Positions 7,077-14,714 of a stretch of 34,200 nt of DNA are shown one piece after another. The notes beneath the pieces are model-generated. The model saw nothing but the letters and a program-made list of their open reading frames with translations, ran no database searches and had not been told where the DNA came from. This DNA comes from Bacillota bacterium (GTDB lineage Bacteria; Bacillota; Sulfobacillia; Sulfobacillales; Sulfobacillaceae): NCBI GenBank assembly GCA_021792935.1, contig JAJYTS010000012.1, positions 1 through 34,200 of the forward strand. The letters are read 5' to 3'. Within the stretch, counting starts at the first letter, position 1, and each line of letters starts with the position of its first letter. Both the position numbers and the translations under genes were made by a program.

Positions 7077-8327
7077 ATGATGGATGAGAGCAAGCAGGAA
7101 GGGGCCATGAGCGACGGGCAAAATGAAATGGAAGCCGCTTTAAACCTCGAAGAGTCCCTGGGCCTGGGGCTTGGCGGTGATGCCCGCCCTGGTGATATTC
7201 TTCGCGGACGGGTGGTTCATATTTCGCAAGATGGAGTGCTTGTCGACGTGGGTGCCAAGTCCGAAGGAATCATCCATCTGCGCGATCTCAGCCATCGTCA
7301 TGTTGAGCGGGCTGAAGATGTGGTGCAGTTGGGAGACATTATTTCTGTCTATGTTCTTGGTTATGAAGGCGACGAAGGAATATTAAAATTGTCTAAGCGG
7401 CGCGCCGACGAGGATGTCGCTTGGGAACGGCTTGACGAGGCTCTCAACCATAATGAGGTATTGGAAGCGCCTGTGGTCGAGGTGGTTAAGGGAGGGCTGG
7501 TTGCGGACGTGGGACTGCGCGGGTTTATTCCCGCCTCGTTAATCGCTCCGGGGTTTGTCCATGATTTACAGCCGTTTCTTGGTCAGACGGTGCGCGTGCG
7601 GGTCGTGGAGATTGACCGGCACAAGCGGCGTGCCATTTTGTCGCGCAAGGACGTGTTGGCGGAAGAGACTCGGGCCAAGCAGGATGAAGTGTGGTCGACG
7701 ATTGCGGAAGGCCAAATTTTGGAAGGTACCGTTAAAAGCTTGACGGAGTTCGGCGCGTTTATTGATTTGGGAGGCGTGGATGGCCTTCTGCATATTAGCG
7801 AAATGTCGTGGAATCGTATTAATCATCCCTCAGAAGTGTTAGAACCCGGTCAGGCGGTACGCGTAAAGGTCATTCGTTTGAACCCGGAAAAGGGCAAAAT
7901 TAGTCTAGGACTTCGCCAGGTTGAGGGGAATCCATGGGATCGCGTTTCCGATCAGTATGGGGAAGGCCAGCTTTATCGTGGGAGGGTCGTGCGATTAGCT
8001 GCTTTTGGCGTATTTGTGCAGTTGGAGCCGGGGATTGACGGACTTATTCACATTTCCCAGCTGGCTGATTATCGCGTCGGTCATCCTTCTGAGGTGGTGC
8101 AAGTGGGCGACGAGATTGCCGTCAAAGTTCTGCAGGTGGACCCGGAACGCAAGCGCATTTCGCTATCTAAACGGGAAGCGGACTTGGAAGGTGGCCTCGA
8201 TGCTCTGGAGAGTCCGGAGGTGAGGGAAGAGGCCTCGGAAGCCGAGGACGCACCCAGAAAAATGACGGCCTATCACGCGGGTGATTGGGACGATGAAATA
8301 GACGGCGACGATACTGAACCGCAGTAA
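7077..8327 (+). CDS. rpsA: Four-domain S1 RNA-binding protein (ribosomal S1-like, YpfD-like)
   Basis: A 416-residue protein with four S1 (OB-fold) repeats, roughly at residues 37-106, 122-187, 208-277 and 294-363. Typical strands are GDILRGRVVHISQDGVLVDVGAKSEGIIH, LEGTVKSLTEFGAFIDLGGVDGLLHISEMSW, and YRGRVVRLAAFGVFVQLEPGIDGLIHISQL. E. coli S1 has six repeats; the four-repeat form is the Firmicute YpfD/RpsA type, whose exact ribosomal role is less certain. The last 50 residues are very acidic. GGGAGG at 7065-7070 supports ATG 7077 rather than the ATG 21 bases upstream. It has its own promoter candidate and an intrinsic terminator directly after it. Confidence 0.93.
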   Translation: MMDESKQEGAMSDGQNEMEAALNLEESLGLGLGGDARPGDILRGRVVHISQDGVLVDVGAKSEGIIHLRDLSHRHVERAEDVVQLGDIISVYVLGYEGDEGILKLSKRRADEDVAWERLDEALNHNEVLEAPVVEVVKGGLVADVGLRGFIPASLIAPGFVHDLQPFLGQTVRVRVVEIDRHKRRAILSRKDVLAEETRAKQDEVWSTIAEGQILEGTVKSLTEFGAFIDLGGVDGLLHISEMSWNRINHPSEVLEPGQAVRVKVIRLNPEKGKISLGLRQVEGNPWDRVSDQYGEGQLYRGRVVRLAAFGVFVQLEPGIDGLIHISQLADYRVGHPSEVVQVGDEIAVKVLQVDPERKRISLSKREADLEGGLDALESPEVREEASEAEDAPRKMTAYHAGDWDDEIDGDDTEPQ

Positions 8328-8335
8328 AACAAAAG

Positions 8336-8364
8336 TCCTCAACGTGAGTTGGGGATTCTTTTTT
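8336..8364 (+). terminator. Intrinsic terminator after rpsA
   Basis: Arms 8336-8343 and 8348-8355 pair over 8 bases (one G-T pair) around a GTGA loop, followed by TTCTTTTTT. It starts 8 bases after the S1 stop codon. Confidence 0.85.
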
Positions 8365-8698
8365 GGTGGTTCAGCGCGGGAAATGCGTTGACCACGGTAT
8401 TGATGGGTCAGATCCGTTGGGTACTTGTCCAAAAGGAATTTGCGGCACTTACGGGGGCTCTAGCAGTGTTCTGCCGCTAACAGACGTGCGCGTCTTGACC
8501 GGTTGATTTGCCGCAGGCCATTTCCGACCATCATACGGTGTGGCGTAATTTATTATTTCCGTAGCATGCAATCAGACCCAACAAGGGGTCTTTTTTTGGC
8601 CGCTAGCTTGTTCGAATGCGAGCTTTCGCCGCGCCGCAGCGGCGGCGGTAATGACTTCATCCTTTCTTCGGAAAACTATCAATGCGGCTCCGCCAATG
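8365..8698. other. Non-coding stretch between rpsA and pit
   Basis: No protein is recognisable. It contains a second terminator-like hairpin (8574-8597) and a GC-rich inverted segment near 8628-8648. A short untranslated RNA ending at the hairpin is possible, but I see no good promoter for it. Confidence 0.4.
8574..8597 (+). terminator. Terminator-like hairpin without an upstream gene
   Basis: AGACCC (8574-8579) pairs with GGGTCT (8586-8591) around a 6-base loop, and the run of seven T at 8591-8597 follows. There is no gene on this strand between it and the terminator at 8336-8364, so it ends an unseen RNA, backs up the first terminator, or attenuates a pit leader. Confidence 0.6.
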
Positions 8699-8737
8699 TT
8701 AAGATTGTGTTAATATATGATTAAGATTAGGTTAAAG
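8699..8737 (+). promoter_or_regulatory. Pho-box-like array of four TTAA repeats
   Basis: Four hexamers TTAAGA, TTAATA, TTAAGA and TTAAAG begin at 8699, 8710, 8721 and 8732, each separated by exactly 5 bases (11-bp period). PhoP sites of Bacillus are direct repeats of a TTAACA-like hexamer with about 5-bp spacers, so this looks like a Pho box. It lies directly before the Shine-Dalgarno sequence of a phosphate transporter gene. Confidence 0.6.
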
Positions 8738-8748
8738 GAGAGATATGC

Positions 8749-9735
8749 CTGACGGCTGTCCACGTTGTTATCTTATTTTTGATTATTGCGTTTGCCGGAA
8801 TATCGGGAGTTAATGACGGCGGCAATCTCATCGGGACATATCTGTCCTCTAACAGTTTGAAACCTTTATTGGCGGTTGTATTGCTTTCCGCGAGCGTGTT
8901 GGTGGGGCCGCTGTTGTTCGGAACCCAGGTGTCCCACACCATCGCGGTGGAGATTGTCAACTTTCAGACGGTGGGATCGCGGATATTGGCGGCCGCCCTG
9001 GCGGGAACCGTGATAACGCTGGCAATCACCTGGTATTGGTCGGTGCCCACCACCGCCACCTTGGCACTTGCGGGTTCCATGGCGGGCGCGGCTATTGCAG
9101 GGGGCCATTTTTCCGCTATTGAATGGAGCGGGGTGGCGAAGGTCGGGATTGGAGTCGTAGGCTCCGTGTTGGTCGGGTTTTTGGTGGGCTATTTCGTTTA
9201 CCGTTTGTTGCGGGTTATTATGGCGCGCTGGCCCAAGGTGGGATTCGCGGGTGGTGTGATGCAGTGGGCCATGGTTGTTTTGCAGGGTCTGGCTTATGGG
9301 GCCAACGACCAGGAAAAGGCGATTGGCCTTATGGCGCTCTTGTTGATGGCGTTGAATCACCACAGCCGCTACTATGTGGGCTGGCCCGCCATTATCGTGC
9401 CTTGGGCGGCCTGGATAGGAGGATTGCTGGTGGGGGGGCTTCGCATCGCTAAGACGGTGAGCGGACATATTGTACGACTCAACGATATTGCCTCCGTCAG
9501 TTCTCAATTCAGCGCTGCCCTGACGGTAGGAGCGGCCGCCTTGTCGGGGCTGCCGGTCAGCAGCACCCAAACTACCGACGGTAGCTTGTTTGGTACGGGC
9601 ACGGCCGTAAATCCTTACAAAGTTCAATGGTCGACGTTGCGAAAGTTTTTACGTATTTGGGCGCTGACATTACCCCTGGGGGCCGCCTTGGGCGGTCTGA
9701 CCATGGTGTTGGTGCGGTTGGCAGGAGCGGTTTAA
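8749..9735 (+). CDS. pit: PiT-family inorganic phosphate transporter
   Basis: A polytopic membrane protein of the PiT family, moving phosphate with a cation. It shows both family signatures: GVNDGGNLIGTYL near the N-terminus and GANDQEKAIGLMALLLM in the middle, plus SGLPVSSTQTTDGSLFGTG near the C-terminus. About nine hydrophobic segments can be seen in 328 residues. The start is unclear: the frame is open back to 8731, GGAGAG (8737-8742) sits at the right distance from a CTG at 8749, and the resulting LTAVHVVILFLIIAFAG is a good first membrane segment. A TTG at 8779 has no ribosome site; the ATG at 8745 is out of frame. The DUF47 gene follows, the usual partner of pit, and the TTAA repeats upstream suggest phosphate control. 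Confidence 0.88.
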   Translation: MTAVHVVILFLIIAFAGISGVNDGGNLIGTYLSSNSLKPLLAVVLLSASVLVGPLLFGTQVSHTIAVEIVNFQTVGSRILAAALAGTVITLAITWYWSVPTTATLALAGSMAGAAIAGGHFSAIEWSGVAKVGIGVVGSVLVGFLVGYFVYRLLRVIMARWPKVGFAGGVMQWAMVVLQGLAYGANDQEKAIGLMALLLMALNHHSRYYVGWPAIIVPWAAWIGGLLVGGLRIAKTVSGHIVRLNDIASVSSQFSAALTVGAAALSGLPVSSTQTTDGSLFGTGTAVNPYKVQWSTLRKFLRIWALTLPLGAALGGLTMVLVRLAGAV

Positions 9736-9758
9736 GAGGAGCGGTTTAAGAGGAGCGG
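9723..9758 (+). repeat. Tandem 14-bp repeat at the pit/DUF47 junction
   Basis: The 14-mer AGGAGCGGTTTAAG occurs at 9723-9736 and 9737-9750, and its first 8 bases again at 9751-9758. It includes the pit stop codon and an AGGAG ribosome-site core, so it repeats both the stop and the Shine-Dalgarno element just before the next gene. Confidence 0.8.
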
Positions 9759-9761
9759 GAG

Positions 9762-10400
9762 GTGAAGGAGTTGCGGTGGCGAGACTTGATTGTGGGGACT
9801 GGTGACGATTTTCCGCAGCTGCTGTCGCGGCAGTTGGATGAAACGTTGCTCATGGTGCAGACAGTCTTGCGTTACATTGACGTCGAGGATGCTGAGGATA
9901 AAGAGCGGATTGCGGTGGAGGCGGGGGAGCGTGAGCATCAAGCTGACGTTGTTCGCCGCGAACTCAGCGGTCGGCTGGCGGAAACGTTTGTAACCCCCTT
10001 TGACCGGGAGGATATCAATGAATTGTCCCGTGCCATTGATGACATTGCCGATTACGCGGAGAACACCATCAAGGAAATACGCCTCTATGAGGTGCAACCC
10101 GATTATTTTATCCACCAGATGGTGTCGACTCTTTATGAGGCCGTATCTGTTTTGGGGGAAGCAGTTAAAGTGTTGGGGCAGGATCGAGAAGCCAGCAATC
10201 GGCACGCGTTGGTGGCTAAGTCCTTGGAAAATCGCATGGAAGGGTTGTACCGCCGTGCCATCGCGGAATTTTCCCAGGACATGCCGGTGCATTACCTGAT
10301 TAAAATGCGGGAGGTGTACCGTCACCTTTCTAACGCGGCCGACCGAGTTGATTTGGCGGCCAATGTTATTAATGCGATCGTGGTAAAAAAGAATCTTTAG
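9762..10400 (+). CDS. DUF47/PhoU-like accessory protein of Pit
   Basis: A 212-residue all-helical protein of the DUF47 (YkaA, PhoU-like) family. These proteins are encoded with PiT transporters and are thought to modulate phosphate uptake. Family marks are the EREHQADVVRRELSGRL helix, TPFDREDINELSRAIDDIADYAEN, with its acidic metal-binding D-D-x-x-D pattern, and the C-terminal MREVYRHLSNAADRVDLAANVI helix. The start is GTG 9762, placed just after GAGGAGCGGGAG. It is 26 bases downstream of pit and surely in the same transcript. No terminator is visible in the 30 bases before the convergent MaoC gene. Confidence 0.92.
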   Translation: MKELRWRDLIVGTGDDFPQLLSRQLDETLLMVQTVLRYIDVEDAEDKERIAVEAGEREHQADVVRRELSGRLAETFVTPFDREDINELSRAIDDIADYAENTIKEIRLYEVQPDYFIHQMVSTLYEAVSVLGEAVKVLGQDREASNRHALVAKSLENRMEGLYRRAIAEFSQDMPVHYLIKMREVYRHLSNAADRVDLAANVINAIVVKKNL

Positions 10401-10430
10401 GGTCGTGTCAAAAGGCGCTTTTTCGCTCGG

Positions 10431-10835
10431 TTAAGACTCGTGAACTCGGCTATCCAAGAGGACATCGGAATACCCCGTCACCGCAACCCGGTCGCCGACG
10501 CGTGCTTCGTGCGTGACCCGGGCGACGCCGCGAGAAAACAGTTGCGCCACCTGGATGGTGATGGTGACTTCGTCCCCCACGAAGACCGGCGCGCGATATT
10601 CACTAGTTTGCACCAGGTAGACACTGCCGGGTCCCGGCAGGCGCTGGCCTAAAAGGGCCGACACCAATCCCATAATCAAGGTGCCATGCGCGATGGGGCG
10701 TCCAAAGCGCGACTGGCTGGCCGCCACTGGATCGAGATGCAAAGGGTTCAGATCTCCTACTAACGTTCCGAATTGCTCCACTAAATCGCGGTTAATGACG
10801 ACTGTCTGGGTTACCGAATCTCCGACCGCTATCAC
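10431..10835 (-). CDS. MaoC-like (R)-enoyl-CoA hydratase
   Basis: A 134-residue single hot-dog-domain hydratase of the MaoC/PhaJ type, which hydrates trans-2-enoyl-CoA to (R)-3-hydroxyacyl-CoA. The hydratase motif is visible as GDLNPLHLDPVAASQSRFGRPIAHG, with the catalytic Asp and His in the expected places. The C-terminal strands (YRAPVFVGDEVTITIQV, VARVTHEARVGDRVAVTG) complete the fold. The start is GTG 10835 with GGGGGGA upstream on the minus strand. It is divergent from a CurA-like reductase across a 122-base spacer with an inverted repeat, so both may act on acyl-CoA or enone compounds under one regulator. The natural substrate is unknown. Confidence 0.9.
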   Translation of the reverse strand: MIAVGDSVTQTVVINRDLVEQFGTLVGDLNPLHLDPVAASQSRFGRPIAHGTLIMGLVSALLGQRLPGPGSVYLVQTSEYRAPVFVGDEVTITIQVAQLFSRGVARVTHEARVGDRVAVTGYSDVLLDSRVHES

Positions 10836-10858
10836 TCCGTATCCCCCCCAATCGGTAG

Positions 10859-10876
10859 AATACCTCTATCGGTATT
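10859..10876. promoter_or_regulatory. Inverted repeat between divergent MaoC and reductase genes
   Basis: AATACC (10859-10864) and GGTATT (10871-10876) form perfect arms around 6 bases. The position between two divergent starts fits an operator for a dimeric repressor, possibly TetR or MerR type. No regulator gene is adjacent. Confidence 0.45.
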
Positions 10877-10957
10877 GAACCACACAAATCCTTGTCTCGG
10901 GAATTCTACGGGAGGAAAAGGAAGCTTTTTCCCGAAGAAACAAGGGGGGGTGAATGC

Positions 10958-11962
10958 ATGTCAGAAAATCGTGTGGTCTACTTTGTCAAGCGACCGTCTG
11001 CAATGGTGGCGCCAGACGCGTTTGAAGTGCGGCGAGAGCCGATGCCGGCTTCTGGTCAAACGGATGCGGTGCTGGTGGAAAGTCTCTACGCTTCCGTGGA
11101 TCCGTATATGCGGGGTCGTATGGCTGATCGCAAGTCTTACACAGCGCCTTTTGAGGTTGGCCAGCCCATGACGGGCGGCATGGTGGGGCGCGTGTTGGAG
11201 AGCTCGACGGAGGGTGTAAGCCCGGGTGCTTGGGTTTTTGGAATGTGGCCTTGGGCGGAATATGCCCTGGTGCCAGCCCGTTCTCTCCGTGTTCTGGACC
11301 CTCATCTTCCGCCCACCACGGCCTTGCATGTGTTAGGGCTAACGGGCTTAACCGCGTATATCGGACTGACCAAGTTCGGACGGCCGCAAGCGGGAGAGCA
11401 ATTGGTCGTTTCAGCAGCGGCGGGCGCTGTGGGGAGTTTGGTGGGTCAAATCGGGAGACTGATGGGGCTTAAGGTGGCAGGAATCGCGGGCAGTGACGAG
11501 AAGTGCCGCTGGCTTCAGGAAAATCTACAGTTTGACACCGCGTTTAATTATCGGGCGGAGAATTTTTCTCGCACACTGGCGGACCATCTAAAGAATGATG
11601 GTGTGGATATCTACTTTGACAATGTGGGCGGACCGGTGACGGACGCGGTGATGAGCCTTTTAAATCCGCATGCTCGCATTGTGGTCTGTGGCCAAATCGC
11701 CTTATATAATCTCGATTACGGACTCGAGGAACGTCCCCGCTTTTCTGATTTGCTTATATCCCGCGCTCAAGCTTCAGGCTTTATCGTGGCTGAGCATCAA
11801 TCAGAGTTTCCCGAGGCTCTCGAAACACTGGGTCGTTGGTATGGGGAAGGCCTCTTAGTGGCGGAGGAGACCATAACTAACGGGTTTGACCATCTTATCG
11901 AGGCTTTTATCGGCCTCTTTCACGGCCAAAACCGCGGCAAGGCGATTGTCCGCATCAAATAG
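10958..11962 (+). CDS. CurA-like NADP-dependent oxidoreductase (MDR family)
   Basis: A 334-residue zinc-independent medium-chain reductase close to E. coli CurA and leukotriene B4/prostaglandin reductases, which reduce the double bond of enones and enals with NADPH. Diagnostic parts are VDPYMRGRMAD near the N-terminus, the Rossmann segment VVSAAAGAVGSLVGQIGRLMGLKVAGIAGSDEKC, and VDIYFDNVGGPVTDAVM. ATG 10958 is 7 bases after an AAGGGGGGG ribosome site; the open frame extends 22 codons further but those residues are atypical. It diverges from the MaoC-like hydratase gene. Confidence 0.92.
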   Translation: MSENRVVYFVKRPSAMVAPDAFEVRREPMPASGQTDAVLVESLYASVDPYMRGRMADRKSYTAPFEVGQPMTGGMVGRVLESSTEGVSPGAWVFGMWPWAEYALVPARSLRVLDPHLPPTTALHVLGLTGLTAYIGLTKFGRPQAGEQLVVSAAAGAVGSLVGQIGRLMGLKVAGIAGSDEKCRWLQENLQFDTAFNYRAENFSRTLADHLKNDGVDIYFDNVGGPVTDAVMSLLNPHARIVVCGQIALYNLDYGLEERPRFSDLLISRAQASGFIVAEHQSEFPEALETLGRWYGEGLLVAEETITNGFDHLIEAFIGLFHGQNRGKAIVRIK

Positions 11963-12444
11963 GCGGGGGAAATAACGATAGAAATCATTCCGATTGTGGG
12001 GCGCCATGGTTCCCCCAATTATTGACGAGAATGGCGCAGGACGGCTGGAGTGCAACCGCTCCTGCGTTGTCCCGTCGCGCTAACGTGGCGCAAAGCGCTC
12101 TGGTTTGTTGCCCATTTTTATTGCCGTACGCGCACAACGCGAGATGAGGGGGGAGGGGCGCGATATTCTAGAACCGACTCGGCGAGATGCTTGTGTAAAG
12201 TGCTGTCTGCTATGTCTGCTAGTTGTGGCGCCTTTTCGTGACGGGGCCGGCAAACCGAAGGTTACCGGAGGCGGGGCCCATTGGGATAGTCTGCCAATCG
12301 GCAAGGCCTCGTATTCCTCAAATTGTTTGCACACGATTTAGCCGCTCCTCTAGGTTAGCCAGGGGGTCCCGCACCCAACGCAGGGCCTGAAGGGCTTAAA
12401 GGGGCGTTTAGTGCCATTTTCGTTGCAGCAGGGAGGAAACCCCA
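11963..12444. other. Non-coding stretch, nothing recognised
   Basis: The open frames here (12105-12341 on plus, 12080-12334 on minus) have no family features and no good ribosome sites. A G/C-rich partial inverted repeat near 11994-12024 could end the reductase transcript, but it lacks a T-run. Confidence 0.4.
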
Positions 12445-13722
12445 TCACCGCCAGTGATATCCTTTCCAACGCATGTTATCTTGGGAAAAGTGGCGCAGTG
12501 AGCCCTTGGCTAAAATGGGTGCGGCGGCTACCAGTCCAAAGCTCGCCAGTGCCATTACTCCCCGCACGGGCATAAACAAGCTAAGTAACCCTGATACCAA
12601 GGCCCCCAACACCTCCAGACCTCCCCCCAATGCTTGGAAGCTTCCACGAACTTGTCCCAGCCAGTGGTCAGGGGTGACGTCCTGTTCCACTGTGGCCGCG
12701 CCAATTTGCGAAACGGTCGCAAATAAATCGCCGCCAAATTGTGCCGCCAAAAGATAGAGAAAACTTTGCCACAGTAATCCATGGGCCAAGGGTACGGCAC
12801 TATCAAAGAGCGCAGAGGCCACGTATCCCAAAAAAATGGTACGCGGGAGCGACCAGTGCTTTCGGATGCGCCGATATAGGCCGGTACCAACCAAACTACC
12901 CAGTCCCCCGCCGGTAATCAGCGCACCTAGCCATAAGGGGGATAGCGATAACGTCTTCAGCGCGTAAAACTCATAGAGAGCGGAAAAGAATCCGGCAAAA
13001 AAGGAGCTGACAGCCACGTTGTACCATAAAGGGCTTAAGATCGGATGTTGGGCCACTTGTCTCCAAGCTTGGCGGGCGTGCCGAAGGGGCGAGCGGGGTC
13101 CTGTGGTTCTTTGAGTGGTGCCGGGGCGGTCTTCCTGTCGGGAAATGGAGGTGAGCAGTCCCGCCGCGACCAGATTGGCGGCGGCGTCGAATATCATGGC
13201 GAAGGGTGCGCCGAGGCTTTGCATAAGAATGCCCATTATCCCCGGCCCAGTGGTTTCGCCAATGGATTCGGCGGTTTCCAGCAGATGATTGCCGGATTCT
13301 AAATGCGTGCGAGAAACCAAAAAGGGCAGATAGGCATGGCGGGAAATGGCTTGCAGGAGACCGGTCGCGGCTATTAGGACGGTGATTAGGGCAATGAGGG
13401 AAAAATTGAGATGATGGAGAAGGTAGAGCACGGGGACTAGCGCCAAAAGCCCGGTACGGACCACGCTGGCGCCAAGCAACAACGGTCGTCGCGGGGTGCG
13501 GTCAACCCAATGCCCTAACAAATTGCCCAGTAGCAAAGTTGGTAAAGTGGCTAAGGCCGCCAGCATCCCCAATTGCCAGGCGGTTGCCGAGGCCGCGATA
13601 ATGGCTATAATGGGAAGCCCTTCGCGGGAAACGCGCGAACCAATGGCGGCCGCCAACTGGCTTTGCCAAAAGCGCCGAATGTCCGCGTTTTTCAGTAATA
13701 ATCGCGAGTTTAATTGTTCCAT
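12445..13722 (-). CDS. MFS exporter (MFS_3/EntS-like)
   Basis: A 425-residue major facilitator with about twelve hydrophobic segments. The loop 2-3 motif is GHWVDRTPRRPLLLGASVVRTG, and the middle segment ETAESIGETTGPGIMGILMQ is typical of the drug or siderophore exporters of the EntS/MacAB-MFS_3 group. A basic cytoplasmic loop (QRTTGPRSPLRHARQAW) separates the two halves. The substrate is not readable. No Shine-Dalgarno sequence precedes ATG 13722; an extended -10 box ends 7 bases before it, so the message may be leaderless. The gene diverges from an ABC exporter with overlapping promoters. Confidence 0.88.
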   Translation of the reverse strand: MEQLNSRLLLKNADIRRFWQSQLAAAIGSRVSREGLPIIAIIAASATAWQLGMLAALATLPTLLLGNLLGHWVDRTPRRPLLLGASVVRTGLLALVPVLYLLHHLNFSLIALITVLIAATGLLQAISRHAYLPFLVSRTHLESGNHLLETAESIGETTGPGIMGILMQSLGAPFAMIFDAAANLVAAGLLTSISRQEDRPGTTQRTTGPRSPLRHARQAWRQVAQHPILSPLWYNVAVSSFFAGFFSALYEFYALKTLSLSPLWLGALITGGGLGSLVGTGLYRRIRKHWSLPRTIFLGYVASALFDSAVPLAHGLLWQSFLYLLAAQFGGDLFATVSQIGAATVEQDVTPDHWLGQVRGSFQALGGGLEVLGALVSGLLSLFMPVRGVMALASFGLVAAAPILAKGSLRHFSQDNMRWKGYHWR

Positions 13723-13742
13723 GGTAGGTGTTATACCATAAT
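13714..13742 (+). promoter_or_regulatory. Candidate promoter of the ABC exporter operon
   Basis: TTGTTC (13714-13719) and CATAAT (13737-13742) are 17 bases apart. The element overlaps the first codons and the -10 box of the divergent MFS gene, so the two promoters cannot easily be occupied together. Confidence 0.5.
13730..13738 (-). promoter_or_regulatory. Extended -10 box of the MFS gene
   Basis: Minus-strand TGGTATAAC (13738-13730) is an extended -10 (TGnTATAAT-like). Seven bases separate it from ATG 13722, so transcription would begin at or next to the start codon. No -35 is visible. Confidence 0.55.
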
Positions 13743-13784
13743 GTTTGCGGAATGACGCCCGTCAGCAAAGGAGGGAGACACAAT

Positions 13785-14714
13785 TTGGCAGACGCGGTGG
13801 TTGTGGCTCAAGGTTTGAGGAAACGTTACGGCAACTTTGAGGCCGTCAAAGGAATTGATTTCTCCATTGAATTAGGGGAGTGCTTTGGGCTTTTGGGTCC
13901 GAATGGGGCGGGGAAGTCCACCACGATTCGCATGATTTGTTGTTTGACGGAGGTCACCGGGGGGTCATTGGCGGTCATGGGGCAGCAGGCTTTTCCCGGC
14001 AACCTCACGATAAAGCGCCAATTAGGGGTGGTGTCTCAAGACGATAATTTGGATCCGTCTCTCACCGTGCGGGAAAACGCGGAAATACACGGCCGCTTTT
14101 ACGGTCTGCCCTTTCGTGAATCGCGGCAACGCGCGGACGAATTGCTAGAGTTCATGCAATTGGAATCCCGAGTTGATTCTCAGGTGCGGTCGCTTTCGGG
14201 AGGGATGCGCCGACGTTTGGTGATTGCCCGAGCATTAATGGGACGGCCGCGCTTGCTGATTTTGGATGAACCCACTACCGGGCTTGACCCCCAGGCCCGC
14301 ATGATGGTTTGGGCCAAAATTCGGGAGCTACGCACTCAAGGGGTGACGGTGCTGCTCACCACTCATTATATGGATGAGGCCGAGCGCCTAGCCGACCATC
14401 TGCTGGTTATGGACCAAGGGTTGATATTGGAGCGGGGAACCCCGGCCGAATTAATCCAACGGGTGGTGGGAGAAGACTGTTTGGAAATTCGGGAACTCAC
14501 CGATGGGGCTATGGACGCCATTTGCGCCCAGTTGGCGGATTACAGCGCTTATTTGGAGCGGCAGGTCGATTCCTTGTTAATTTACGGGGAAGAAATGGAA
14601 GCCATTATTGAAAGTCTTTATGGAAAGGGTTTGCTGCCTCGGGGTTATTATCGCCGACGCGCCAGCCTGGAAGACGTGTTCTTAAAATTGACGGGAAAGG
14701 AGCTTAGGGATTGA
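13785..14714 (+). CDS. ABC exporter ATP-binding protein (DrrA/NodI type)
   Basis: A 309-residue ATPase of the ABC-2 exporter class. It has Walker A GPNGAGKST, the signature LSGGMRRRLVIARAL, Walker B LLILDEPTTGLDP and the switch His in LLTTHYMDEAERLADH. The C-terminal third (about residues 220-309, ending SLEDVFLKLTGKELRD) is the extension of DrrA/NodI-like proteins. The start TTG 13785 follows AAGGAGGGAG by 7 bases; an ATG-less extension to 13728 would cover the promoter. Its stop overlaps the TTG start of the permease gene. Such pairs export drugs, polyketides or lipids; the substrate is not known. Confidence 0.92.
   Translation: MADAVVVAQGLRKRYGNFEAVKGIDFSIELGECFGLLGPNGAGKSTTIRMICCLTEVTGGSLAVMGQQAFPGNLTIKRQLGVVSQDDNLDPSLTVRENAEIHGRFYGLPFRESRQRADELLEFMQLESRVDSQVRSLSGGMRRRLVIARALMGRPRLLILDEPTTGLDPQARMMVWAKIRELRTQGVTVLLTTHYMDEAERLADHLLVMDQGLILERGTPAELIQRVVGEDCLEIRELTDGAMDAICAQLADYSAYLERQVDSLLIYGEEMEAIIESLYGKGLLPRGYYRRRASLEDVFLKLTGKELRD

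Noticed and set aside
8866-9627. 253-residue minus-strand frame opposite pit
   Set aside because: It mirrors the pit gene, is rich in Arg/Gln/His low-complexity residues and has no motif.
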